Source: an uncultured Clostridia bacterium
GTDB lineage: Bacteria > Bacillota > Clostridia > Christensenellales > Borkfalkiaceae
Assembly (NCBI GenBank): GCA_947629605.1
Contig: CANREK010000043.1
Coordinates: forward strand, 1-9,348
Length of the DNA: 9,348 nucleotides
Direction: 5' to 3'
Shown: one piece after another, positions 1-6,491 of the stretch
Numbering within the stretch: the first letter of the stretch is position 1
How the letters are laid out: each line of letters opens with the position of its first letter
Notes under the pieces: generated by a model
What the model saw: only the letters and a program-made list of their open reading frames with translations
Told to the model about the DNA's origin: nothing
Databases searched by the model: none
Made by a program: the position numbers and the translations under genes

Positions 1-2
1 AC

Positions 3-3000
3 GAGGCACTCAAAGAGGCCGTCACGTCGCTCGTCGGAACCTACGTCACCGAAGGCGACAGCAAGGACGCCGCGGGCGAGGCCAAGAAGTTGAATCTCAA
101 AGTTGAGCCCGGTAATAACGGCATTTCCGACTTCACCGATGCGGTCACGACAGTCAAAGATGCCATCGACGGACAGAGAGAGACCGAGCGCGAAAACGCC
201 AAGGCTTCGTACGTCGCCGTCTACAATGCGTTGATGGGTACGAATGTCGACGCGACCGATGACGCCGTGAAAGCAGCTGTGGCCGAATTCGACGCAGAGG
301 ATTTGGTCGACGCACAGGCCTTCAACGACAAGTTGAAGAGCTTGATCGATACGCTCTATAACGGTATCAAAGCAAACGATTCCAAGGCTGTCAACAACTA
401 TGTTAAGCCTCTCTATGAGGCGATCGTCGGAGCGATTACAAAGGCCAACGGTACGGGCAACACCGACCGCGTAGGTGTGAACTTCACGGGTACGACGGAA
501 TTCACCGTCGGCGAAGAGAAAGTCACGCTTGAAGCGGCAGGGACCGAAACCTCCGGCATGAGGACCGACGAAAAAACCGAAGCCGTTGCCGCTTACGAGG
601 CAGCATACCTTGCCATCAAGGGCGCCGCTTACGATGAAGCAAAGGCAACCGACGCCGAGAAGGCGGCCCTTGCCAAGCTCAACGCTGCAAAGAACGCGAC
701 AGAGCTTAACGCGGCGTTGAAGGAAGGCGTTACCGCTCTCGTCAACGGACTTGTGAATAAGACCGACGGCAAGACGACCGATTCCGCGGCCGTGGAGAAG
801 ATTGTGGCCGACGTTGTCAAGGCTATTGACGCGCTCGGCACCGATACAGAGGGCAACCTCGTTGCGATCGAGACCACCGCGCTCACCGCTGCGCTTACGG
901 TCGGTGCAGAAAAGACACCCGTCAAAGCGGCCGTCGAAGCAAAGCGAGCCGAAGAAATCGCAGCCATCCAAGCTGCATATGTAAAAGCCTATAACATCCT
1001 TTCGGGCTACACCGCAACGGTTACCGCCGACGGCATCACTGTCAAGAACGGTGAAGCAAATGCCGACAAGGCGGTGTTGGATGACTTCACGGCCGACTAC
1101 AACGCACTCGCAAAGAGCGAGACCGTCTATGACTTCGGCACCGCTCTCAAAGTGTTGAGCGAAAAGGTCGTGGCGCTCGTAAGTGATCTTGCCACCGCCG
1201 AGGATTCCAAGGATGTCAACGACTATGTCACGGCCGCCGCAACGGCTGTGAAGAATGGGATCGAGGCTTCGGCCGTAGCTCCCGACTTCGATAAAGACAC
1301 GTTCGCTGTCGACGGCGGAAAGAAACTTGCGGACATCAAGACCGCGGTCGCGGACATGAGGACCGCCGAAAAAGAAGAGGCTGTTGCCGCTTATAAGGCA
1401 GCATACGAAGCCGTCAAGGGTGCCGCTTACGATGACGCCAAGGCAACCGATGCCGAGAAGGCGACTCTTTCCGCGCTCAACGCTGCAAAGAACGCGACAG
1501 AGCTCAACGCGGCGTTGAAGGAAGGCGTTACTGCCCTCGTCAACTCGCTCAAAGATGACGCCAAGGATTCCAAGGCAGTCAAGGATATCGTTGCGGGCGT
1601 TGTCACCGCTGTTAAAGCGCTCGGCACCGATGCAGACAAGAACCTCGTTGCGATCGACACCGACGCGCTCACTGCGGCAATGCAGGTCGGCGAAACGGAT
1701 AAGGTCGCCGTCAAGAAAGCCGTCGAAGATCAGAGAAAGAAAGATGTCGATGACGTCAAGGCTCTCTATCTCGAAACATACAACCTGCTCACGGGCGAAA
1801 ATGTTACCGATCCCGCGGACGAAAAGGTCAGCGCGGCGCTCGGTGAGATCGACAAAGCGAAGAATTTTGTCGACGCGTACGACGCGCTCAGCGAACAGTT
1901 CGATGCCCTCGTCGATTCTCTCCGCTCCGATGCCGACTCCGCAAATGTCACAGCTCTCATCGATGCGATCGGCGCGGCCCTCACGGACGCAATCGCCGGC
2001 GCGAAAGACAGCCGCGAACAAGTCGTGCTCAGCACCGTCGTGGTCGATTACGACGGAAGCGAGTTGCCGCTCGCAACTGCCATCGAAGCGCTCGACGCCA
2101 TGAGAGAGAAAGAGTTCCTCGAAGCGAAAAAGGCGTATGTCGATGCATACAACCTTGTCCATGGCACACAATGGGCGCTCGACACGACGCATGAACTTCC
2201 CGCCGGCGCAGACGAAGCACTGAAAACTGCGCTTGCAGGACTGCAAGGCGAAGGCGACACCCTCACGGATGTGAACGAAAATCTCGTTGCAGCCGTGCAG
2301 GATCTCATCTCGGAATACTTCGATGAGACGATCCACACGGGTGAAGTCAAGAGATATCTCCAAGATCCTGCCGGGGCGCTCCCCGACGGCGAACAGAACG
2401 CCAAAGCCGTGATTGCAGCCAGCAGCACGTTGGGCAACGGTCTCAGCGATGTTGTGGGCGCGGTCAACGCAGTGATCGCACGCGTGGAGCAGTTCCGCGT
2501 CGAAGAGGTCGCATTGGTCGTGGCCGAATATCTCGAAGCCTACAAGGCCCTTGTGAATGATGCGGCAACCGAAGCGAGCGATGCAGTCAAGGCGTTCCAA
2601 GACAAGGTCAAAGACATGCAGACGGGCGAGGCGAATGCTGCCCTCATCGAAGGCGTGCAAGCGCTCCTCGAAAATTGTCTGAACAAGGATGCGGAAGGCA
2701 ACTATGCCGGCGAATCCGCTGCTATGGTTAAAGCACTCACAGATCAAAAGGCCTTGATCGGCCAAGTTACCGCAGACGCGCAAACGGGCGTTTCCGACCT
2801 CACCGTAGCTGTCGCAGCCGCCAAGAAGGAGTTCGAAAAAAAGAGAAATGGTGAAATGAAAGCTGCGTTGAAAGCGTATCTGAAAGCCTACGAGATCCTG
2901 ACCAAGACCACCCCCGACAATTCGATCACAGCAAGATTCAACGATGTGCTCGGGAGCGACAGGCACACCATGGCCGACCTCATCGGGCTCCTCGGGGAAC

Positions 3001-5966
3001 AGATCGGGCTCATCATTGAAAATGACGTGAAGCTCGACGGCGATTCCGACAGCGTCAAGGAATTCCTCAATGGCTTGAAGGATGCCGTGGAGAGATACTT
3101 CTCCGATGCAGCAAAAGTGGCGGATCTTGCGATCCCCGATGTCAGTGAGATCAAGATCGCTTACCAAGGCAGCAATACCCTTGCCGAAAACAGGGCGAAA
3201 CTCGACGAAAGGAGAGCCGAAGAACGCAACGCAGGGAAGAACCTCTACAAGGCTTACTACGAAGTTATCAAGGGCGAGGCGTACACCGACAGGTATGCGA
3301 CCGAGGCCGAGAAGAAGTTCATCACCGATCTTGACGCCGCCAAGAACAATGCGGAAGTCAACGAGATCGTGTTCAACGCCGTGAAGGCCCTCATCGACGG
3401 TTGGTATCTCACCGATGCCGACGGCGAGAATGTGAAGAAGGTCGCGACCGACCTCGAAAATGCGCTCCACGACAAGTTCAATGCGGATTCCGCTTTGGGC
3501 GTGCGCGCAGAGGACTATGAGGACGACATCACCGCCATCCTTGTTGCGATCGACCTCCGCCGTGAACAGGATACCACGATCGGCGAAGTCAACGCCGCAT
3601 ACGACGCGATCGAGACCGACAGGCTCGAAGCGGCCGCAAAGGGCGAACTCGACGCAGCCAAGGCGGATGCGCTCGCCGCGATCGAAGCGGTCACGCTCGG
3701 CGAAGGCACCGTTGCCGATGCCGCAGATGCGCTCGACGCCATCCTCGTTTCGGCGATCGATGCACTCAACCGCAAGGCAGCCGAGGGCATCGCAAAACAA
3801 GAATATCTCGATTCCTATAAGAACATCACGGGCGAGGATGCGGCCGACACAGACGATGTGTTCACCGCCATCACCGACGCGGCGGCACTCACCGCTTACA
3901 CCGATGCCGTGAACGCCACGCTCCAAAGCGCGGTCAACGCACTCCTCGACAATGTCCTCGTGAGAGACGGCAAGAATGTCCTCAAAGATTCTCAGGCGAC
4001 CAAGATGATCGTCGAGGCGGCGAAGAAAGCCGTTTGGACGCTCATGCAGGATGCCACGAACGTGCCCGACGTCTCCGAAGCCGTCAAGAACGTCAAGACG
4101 GATGTCGACGCGCAGAGAGCGGCCGAGAAAGAAGCCGCAAACAGCGCGATCGATGCCGCCGTCGAAGGCAAGACCTATTCGGATGCCGTCAAGGCAGGGC
4201 TCGACCTCGAAGCACTGACCGATGCCGCAAAGGCGAAGGTCGAAAGCGGCAACTATGCGGTACTCTCCGCGGCCGTGGCGCAACTCAAAGGCCAAGTCGC
4301 CCTCCTCGACTACGTCGCCGCGCTCGAAGGCAAGGTCGGATTCAATGAGGCGTTGGAAGCCGCAAAGGCGGCCGCCGCAACGATCGGCGAGACCGCGACC
4401 GAAGCAGAGGCCGAAAAGGCAGCTGCCCGCGGGCTCCTCGACACGCAAAAGGCCTATGCAAAGGCTTGCCTCAAAGATCTCGTCAAGAACGAGAGCGATT
4501 CCATCAAGGATAGCGTGCTCGTCGAATACAATGCCAAGATCGACATGGCGAAGAGCGCAGAGGACGTCGAAGCCCTCTATGCGGAAGCACAGCTCGCGAT
4601 CTCGGCCGGCAGGTTCCTCGACAGTTACAGCGTTTTGAGGAAGTCGTTTGCAGGCATCGGCGCGGGCGACAAGGCAGCGCTCGAAGCGGCGCTCCTCGCG
4701 TTCACCAATCTCGACGCGGCAAGCGAAGCCAAGGTCTATCTCAACGGCAAGACGCAGTATGCTTCCTACGAAGATGAGATCCAAGACATGATCGCCAAGG
4801 CCGACTTCGAAGCGGCGAAGGCAGAGGCCGTCAGCGGCGTCAAGGCCCTCGCAGCCGGCAAGACGGGCAGCTACTTCCAGAAGGTCGCAAACAGCCAGAT
4901 CTCCAAGATCAACGCGATCACCTATCTGCCTCATAAGAATGCCGCAGACCGCAGCGCTTACCTGCAAGAGCTCAAAGACGCTGTCGAAAAGGTGCTCAAC
5001 GAGACGAGCGGCAAGCTCGAATCCGCACAGCCCGTTCAGAATGCAGAGGACAAGATGAACGCAGTGCTCGACGAGTATCTCGCAAGCGGCAACTACCAAG
5101 GCAAGACCAAGGATAATCTCCAAAATATCCTCGACACCTACTTCGACCGTGCGGAAGAGGAAGGCGTCACCGAAGCCCAGCTCGACGCCATCGTCGAAGA
5201 GGCAAAAGCGGCGCTCGACGCGGCGAATGTCTCCACCGTCGGCAGCAGTGTTGCGCTCGAAAACGGCGAATACGCAGAAAATTACAAGGGCTCCGCGCTC
5301 TACGGTACCGTCACGACCGACAGCGACAACGGACTTGCCAAGAGCACGACCGTCTCCATCGAACAGAAGGACGGCAGCCTCACGAAGGCGGCGATCAAAG
5401 ACGCGGCCGCAAATGGCAAGCTCAAAGCGGCGGCGGGCACAACGCTCACCGCGGATGAGATGAAAGCTCTCGTCGACGGCAAGGATGTCCTCACCACGCT
5501 CGACATCAGCCTCTCCGCTACGGCAGAGGGCGGCCTCTACACCGTCAAGGTCCTGCTTCCCGAAGATCTCAGGAACGTTGGGGACATCGCGGTCGTCTAT
5601 GCGACGGCGGATGGCGGGGTCGAAGTGTTTGACGCGCACGTCTCCGAGGATGGATATCTCACCTTCACGACCGATCACTTCTCCGAATTCGTTGTGCTCG
5701 GCGAAGGTTCCGTCAATTTGTGGTGGCTCGTCATCACGCTCACGGTTGTCCTTGCGCTCGAACTTGTGGCTCTCCTCGTTGTTCTCCTCAAAAAGAACAA
5801 GAAGAGCTCCACGACGGCGGCCTCCGTGCTGCCCCTCGGGCTCCTCGCACTCGTCATCCCGATGAATGCAGCAGGCATCTGCATCGTGCTCGGCGTCTGC
5901 GTCGTGGGCTTGGGCGTTGGGATCTTCTTTGCGGCAAGGCACAAGAAGAAGGCCAACCAAAAGTAA
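3..5966 (+). CDS. Giant repetitive helical surface protein, C-terminally membrane anchored (5'-partial)
   Basis: The frame is open from the left edge to TAA at 5964-5966, giving 1987 visible residues; the true start and any signal peptide lie outside the window. The TTG at 90 is not a credible start: the 29 codons before it are in frame, match the repeat composition, and no ribosome binding site precedes it. The protein is rich in Ala, Lys, Asp, Glu and Val with very few Cys or Trp. About ten related units, each marked by a Tyr-x-x-x-Tyr-type motif such as AAYEAAYLAIKG, span 204-3833. A different helical stretch follows (about 4090-5230), then a beta-rich domain (about 5240-5708) ending FTTDHFSEFVVLGE, a pattern common just before the anchor in Bacillota surface proteins. 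Transmembrane segments lie at 5718-5789 and 5826-5936, with Lys-rich flanks. No LPXTG motif is visible. I infer a cell-surface stalk or adhesin-like protein; ligand and function are unknown. Confidence 0.9.
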   Translation, partial: EALKEAVTSLVGTYVTEGDSKDAAGEAKKLNLKVEPGNNGISDFTDAVTTVKDAIDGQRETERENAKASYVAVYNALMGTNVDATDDAVKAAVAEFDAEDLVDAQAFNDKLKSLIDTLYNGIKANDSKAVNNYVKPLYEAIVGAITKANGTGNTDRVGVNFTGTTEFTVGEEKVTLEAAGTETSGMRTDEKTEAVAAYEAAYLAIKGAAYDEAKATDAEKAALAKLNAAKNATELNAALKEGVTALVNGLVNKTDGKTTDSAAVEKIVADVVKAIDALGTDTEGNLVAIETTALTAALTVGAEKTPVKAAVEAKRAEEIAAIQAAYVKAYNILSGYTATVTADGITVKNGEANADKAVLDDFTADYNALAKSETVYDFGTALKVLSEKVVALVSDLATAEDSKDVNDYVTAAATAVKNGIEASAVAPDFDKDTFAVDGGKKLADIKTAVADMRTAEKEEAVAAYKAAYEAVKGAAYDDAKATDAEKATLSALNAAKNATELNAALKEGVTALVNSLKDDAKDSKAVKDIVAGVVTAVKALGTDADKNLVAIDTDALTAAMQVGETDKVAVKKAVEDQRKKDVDDVKALYLETYNLLTGENVTDPADEKVSAALGEIDKAKNFVDAYDALSEQFDALVDSLRSDADSANVTALIDAIGAALTDAIAGAKDSREQVVLSTVVVDYDGSELPLATAIEALDAMREKEFLEAKKAYVDAYNLVHGTQWALDTTHELPAGADEALKTALAGLQGEGDTLTDVNENLVAAVQDLISEYFDETIHTGEVKRYLQDPAGALPDGEQNAKAVIAASSTLGNGLSDVVGAVNAVIARVEQFRVEEVALVVAEYLEAYKALVNDAATEASDAVKAFQDKVKDMQTGEANAALIEGVQALLENCLNKDAEGNYAGESAAMVKALTDQKALIGQVTADAQTGVSDLTVAVAAAKKEFEKKRNGEMKAALKAYLKAYEILTKTTPDNSITARFNDVLGSDRHTMADLIGLLGEQIGLIIENDVKLDGDSDSVKEFLNGLKDAVERYFSDAAKVADLAIPDVSEIKIAYQGSNTLAENRAKLDERRAEERNAGKNLYKAYYEVIKGEAYTDRYATEAEKKFITDLDAAKNNAEVNEIVFNAVKALIDGWYLTDADGENVKKVATDLENALHDKFNADSALGVRAEDYEDDITAILVAIDLRREQDTTIGEVNAAYDAIETDRLEAAAKGELDAAKADALAAIEAVTLGEGTVADAADALDAILVSAIDALNRKAAEGIAKQEYLDSYKNITGEDAADTDDVFTAITDAAALTAYTDAVNATLQSAVNALLDNVLVRDGKNVLKDSQATKMIVEAAKKAVWTLMQDATNVPDVSEAVKNVKTDVDAQRAAEKEAANSAIDAAVEGKTYSDAVKAGLDLEALTDAAKAKVESGNYAVLSAAVAQLKGQVALLDYVAALEGKVGFNEALEAAKAAAATIGETATEAEAEKAAARGLLDTQKAYAKACLKDLVKNESDSIKDSVLVEYNAKIDMAKSAEDVEALYAEAQLAISAGRFLDSYSVLRKSFAGIGAGDKAALEAALLAFTNLDAASEAKVYLNGKTQYASYEDEIQDMIAKADFEAAKAEAVSGVKALAAGKTGSYFQKVANSQISKINAITYLPHKNAADRSAYLQELKDAVEKVLNETSGKLESAQPVQNAEDKMNAVLDEYLASGNYQGKTKDNLQNILDTYFDRAEEEGVTEAQLDAIVEEAKAALDAANVSTVGSSVALENGEYAENYKGSALYGTVTTDSDNGLAKSTTVSIEQKDGSLTKAAIKDAAANGKLKAAAGTTLTADEMKALVDGKDVLTTLDISLSATAEGGLYTVKVLLPEDLRNVGDIAVVYATADGGVEVFDAHVSEDGYLTFTTDHFSEFVVLGEGSVNLWWLVITLTVVLALELVALLVVLLKKNKKSSTTAASVLPLGLLALVIPMNAAGICIVLGVCVVGLGVGIFFAARHKKKANQK
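204..3833 (+). repeat. Ten tandem divergent protein repeats marked by a Tyr-rich helix motif
   Basis: The signature (K/A)-x-Y-x-x-x-Y-x-x-(L/I/V)-x-G, usually preceded by an R-x-E-E/K-like segment, begins at 204, 588, 972, 1386, 1761, 2130, 2523, 2871, 3240 and 3798. Examples are ASYVAVYNALMG, AAYVKAYNILSG, KAYVDAYNLVHG and NLYKAYYEVIKG. Spacings are 384, 384, 414, 375, 369, 393, 348, 369 and 558 bases, so the unit is about 116-138 residues except for the last interval (186 residues). A second conserved block, roughly ALxxxVxALVxxL followed by D-S-x-x-V, lies about 50-60 residues after the motif. Predicted structure is mainly helical with short linkers, consistent with a rod of helical bundles. 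I do not recognise an established family name; a FIVAR-like three-helix module is possible. Confidence 0.8.
558..1695 (+). repeat. Higher-order duplication: near-identical DNA copies 798 bp apart inside the surface gene
   Basis: The segment starting at 558 (ATGAGGACCG) recurs at 1356, an offset of 798 bases that equals two protein units. The match is strongest at 677-733 versus 1475-1531, where the DNA is nearly identical including synonymous positions. It continues to about 909 and about 1695 after a net 12-base (four-codon) difference. The shared residues include AAYDxAKATDAEK, LNAAKNATELNAALKEG, and NLVAIxTxALTAA. Other units match only at protein level, so this pair is either a recent two-unit duplication or has been homogenised by recombination. 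Confidence 0.8.
5240..5708 (+). other. Juxtamembrane beta-rich domain of the surface protein
   Basis: After the helical region the composition changes to Thr/Ser/Val/Gly-rich alternating strands (for example STTVSIEQKDG, GLYTVKVLLPEDL, DIAVVYATADGGVEVFD, YLTFTTDHFSEFVVLGE). The final strand pair, with F-T-T-D-H-F-S-E-F, resembles the immunoglobulin-like or 'stalk' module that precedes the membrane or wall anchor in many large Clostridia surface proteins. This domain assignment is from pattern recognition only. Confidence 0.6.
5718..5936 (+). other. C-terminal transmembrane anchor (two hydrophobic segments)
   Basis: Segment one begins LWWLVITLTVV and ends LLVVLL, followed by KKNKKSS. Segment two (5826-5936, about 37 residues) runs from VLPLGLL to GIFFAA and is followed by RHKKKANQK. 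The basic stretch after segment one suggests the cytoplasmic side by the positive-inside rule. The second stretch is long enough for a hairpin of two short helices around PMNAAG, or one long helix. Anchoring is therefore by membrane insertion, with no visible sortase signal. Confidence 0.75.
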
Positions 5967-5968
5967 GT

Positions 5969-6002
5969 AAAAAAACTCCGCTTTCATAGCGGAGTTTTTT
6001 TT
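5969..6002 (+). terminator. Intrinsic terminator of the surface-protein gene, probably bidirectional
   Basis: Three bases after the stop codon an A-tract (5969-5975) leads into the stem ACTCCGCT (5975-5982), loop TTCAT, and AGCGGAGT (5988-5995), followed by eight T (5995-6002). The arms are perfectly complementary and extend through the A/T tracts. Because the A-tract gives a T-tract on the other strand, it could also stop leftward transcription. Confidence 0.92.
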
Positions 6003-6003
6003 G

Positions 6004-6084
6004 CCTCCTCCATGGGAGGGGACTAAGGGGGTGGGTCACATTAGAATACGTTGCCCACCCCCGCACCCCCTCCTCGGGAGGGGG
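6004..6084. repeat. GC-rich long imperfect palindrome (possible dispersed intergenic repeat)
   Basis: Three nested or adjacent inverted repeats are visible: CCTCC-ATG-GGAGG (6007-6019), GGGGGTGGG (6027-6035) against CCCACCCCC (6054-6062) around an 18-base loop, and CCCCCTCC (6066-6073) against GGAGGGGG (6077-6084). The left half (6004-6035) and the right half (6054-6084) are also roughly complementary to each other, so the block can fold as one long hairpin or as three small ones. It resembles GC-rich palindromic intergenic repeats found in many copies in other bacterial genomes; copy number cannot be judged here. Confidence 0.65.
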
Positions 6085-6092
6085 TAAGAATG

Positions 6093-6118
6093 AAAAAAGA
6101 GGCAAACGCCTCTTTTTT
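6093..6118 (-). terminator. Perfect-stem intrinsic terminator, usable on both strands
   Basis: AAAAAAGAGGC (6093-6103), loop AAAC (6104-6107) and GCCTCTTTTTT (6108-6118) form an 11-bp perfect stem whose outer six pairs are A/T tracts. On the minus strand it sits just downstream of the CCA of the truncated tRNA-Thr copy, in the same arrangement (CCA, TAAG, hairpin, T-tract) as the terminator after the intact tRNA. It is therefore likely the terminal stop for leftward transcription from the tRNA and lysine operon side. Confidence 0.85.
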
Positions 6119-6152
6119 CTTATGGAGCTGATGAGCGGACTCGGACCTCATC
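6115..6152 (-). pseudogene. 3' fragment of tRNA-Thr (truncated, with 7-nt deletion)
   Basis: Positions 6115-6147 are identical to 6319-6351, the 3' end of the intact tRNA-Thr plus its trailer, 204 bp away in the same orientation. Read on the minus strand the fragment has the CCA end (6123-6125), the 3' acceptor strand, the 3' T-stem strand and most of the T loop. Homology resumes through GATGAG (to 6152) after loss of seven bases between two GTC repeats, which removes the 5' T-stem strand. No anticodon, D arm or 5' acceptor strand is present, so it cannot be a functional tRNA. Confidence 0.85.
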
Positions 6153-6293
6153 GACGCGCGAGCGCTTTTTACGCTTTTCTTGCGAAAAGCTCTGTTTGCG
6201 CTCGGCGTCTCCTCTTCCCACAAAAATACTGCGTCTTTTTGCGGGAGCCCTTGGTCGGTCGGCGGTCCTCGTCTACTTATGATTTTCCATAAG
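6119..6293. other. Structured ~175-bp tRNA-linked intergenic element (candidate ncRNA or MITE-like repeat)
   Basis: The ends are inverted: CTTATGGA (6119-6126) with TCCATAAG (6286-6293), and GGACC (6143-6147) with GGTCC (6264-6268), with partial complementarity between. Inside are GACGC(G)CGAGCGC (6153-6165) against GCGCTCGGCGTC (6198-6209), one base bulged, capped by GCTTTTC-TTGC-GAAAAGC (6173-6190). A separate hairpin is TTCCCACAAAAA (6215-6226) against TTTTTGCGGGAG (6236-6247), with one mismatch and one wobble. The result is a branched fold closed by the terminal repeats. No credible open reading frame is present. The left terminal repeat is the tRNA-Thr 3' fragment and the right one a diverged inverted version of it. 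The element may be a mobile or dispersed repeat, or an RNA processed from the tRNA transcript; the sequence does not distinguish these. Confidence 0.6.
6258..6289 (+). pseudogene. Diverged inverted copy of the tRNA-Thr 3' half
   Basis: On the plus strand, GGTCGGCGGTCC (6257/6258-6268) matches the variable-loop/T-stem region of tRNA-Thr exactly. The following bases match patchily (GTC, CT, AT, A) and end in TCCATAAGAAAA, as in the tRNA 3' end and trailer. Upstream, CCCTTGGTCGG also resembles the anticodon-loop region with bases deleted, but this could be chance. It lies in opposite orientation to the intact gene and lacks the 5' half, so it is not a working tRNA. Confidence 0.5.
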
Positions 6294-6326
6294 AAAAAGG
6301 AATGCACAAGGCATTCCCTTTTCTTA
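6291..6326 (-). terminator. Intrinsic terminator of tRNA-Thr
   Basis: On the minus strand, directly after the encoded CCA, the trailer TAAGAAAAG leads into stem GGAATGC (6311-6317 plus-strand partner) and GCATTCC (6299-6305 partner) around loop CTTGT, followed by TTTTTC (6293-6298). The complementarity does not stop there: the whole arms 6287-6305 and 6311-6329 pair over 19 positions with a single mismatch, so a read-through transcript would also pair the tRNA CCA with a downstream TGG. Confidence 0.85.
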
Positions 6327-6402
<76 letters not shown>

Positions 6403-6426
6403 GTCGTCGACACACAAGCATTTATA

Positions 6427-6455
6427 AGTATATTCAAAACTGCAAAATAAGTCAA
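6427..6455 (-). promoter_or_regulatory. Vegetative promoter of tRNA-Thr
   Basis: On the minus strand, -35 TTGACT (6450-6455) and -10 TATACT (6427-6432) are separated by exactly 17 bases, each matching the consensus at five of six positions. Transcription would start near 6420, about 18 bases before the mature tRNA 5' end. The rest of 6403-6491 is AT-rich with no gene and no clear terminator after dapB, only a weak AGAAA/TTTCT repeat, so dapB messages may read into the tRNA. Confidence 0.85.
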
Positions 6456-6491
6456 GCGATATTCAAAGCAAATGAGAAAAATTTCTGAAAA

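Noticed and set aside
1555..2103. 182-residue frame inside the surface gene
   Set aside because: It is an out-of-frame Arg/Ser/Pro-rich translation of the repeat DNA, like several others across 1-5966.
204..3833. CRISPR array or VNTR as explanation of the repeats
   Set aside because: The units are 350-560 bp, protein-level repeats in one open frame, without short identical repeats or unique spacers.
90..5966. TTG at 90 as the start of the surface-protein gene
   Set aside because: The same frame is open to the window edge, the preceding codons match the repeat composition, and no ribosome binding site precedes the TTG. The gene is 5'-truncated by the window.
6041..6307. 88-residue minus-strand open frame in the intergenic region
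   Set aside because: It runs through a terminator hairpin, the tRNA fragment and the GC palindrome, starts inside the tRNA terminator, and has no ribosome binding site. The region is better explained as structured DNA/RNA.
6403..6491. Terminator after dapB
   Set aside because: Only a weak A/T inverted repeat (AGAAA/TTTCT) is present and it lacks a GC stem. The AT-richness is explained by the tRNA promoter.
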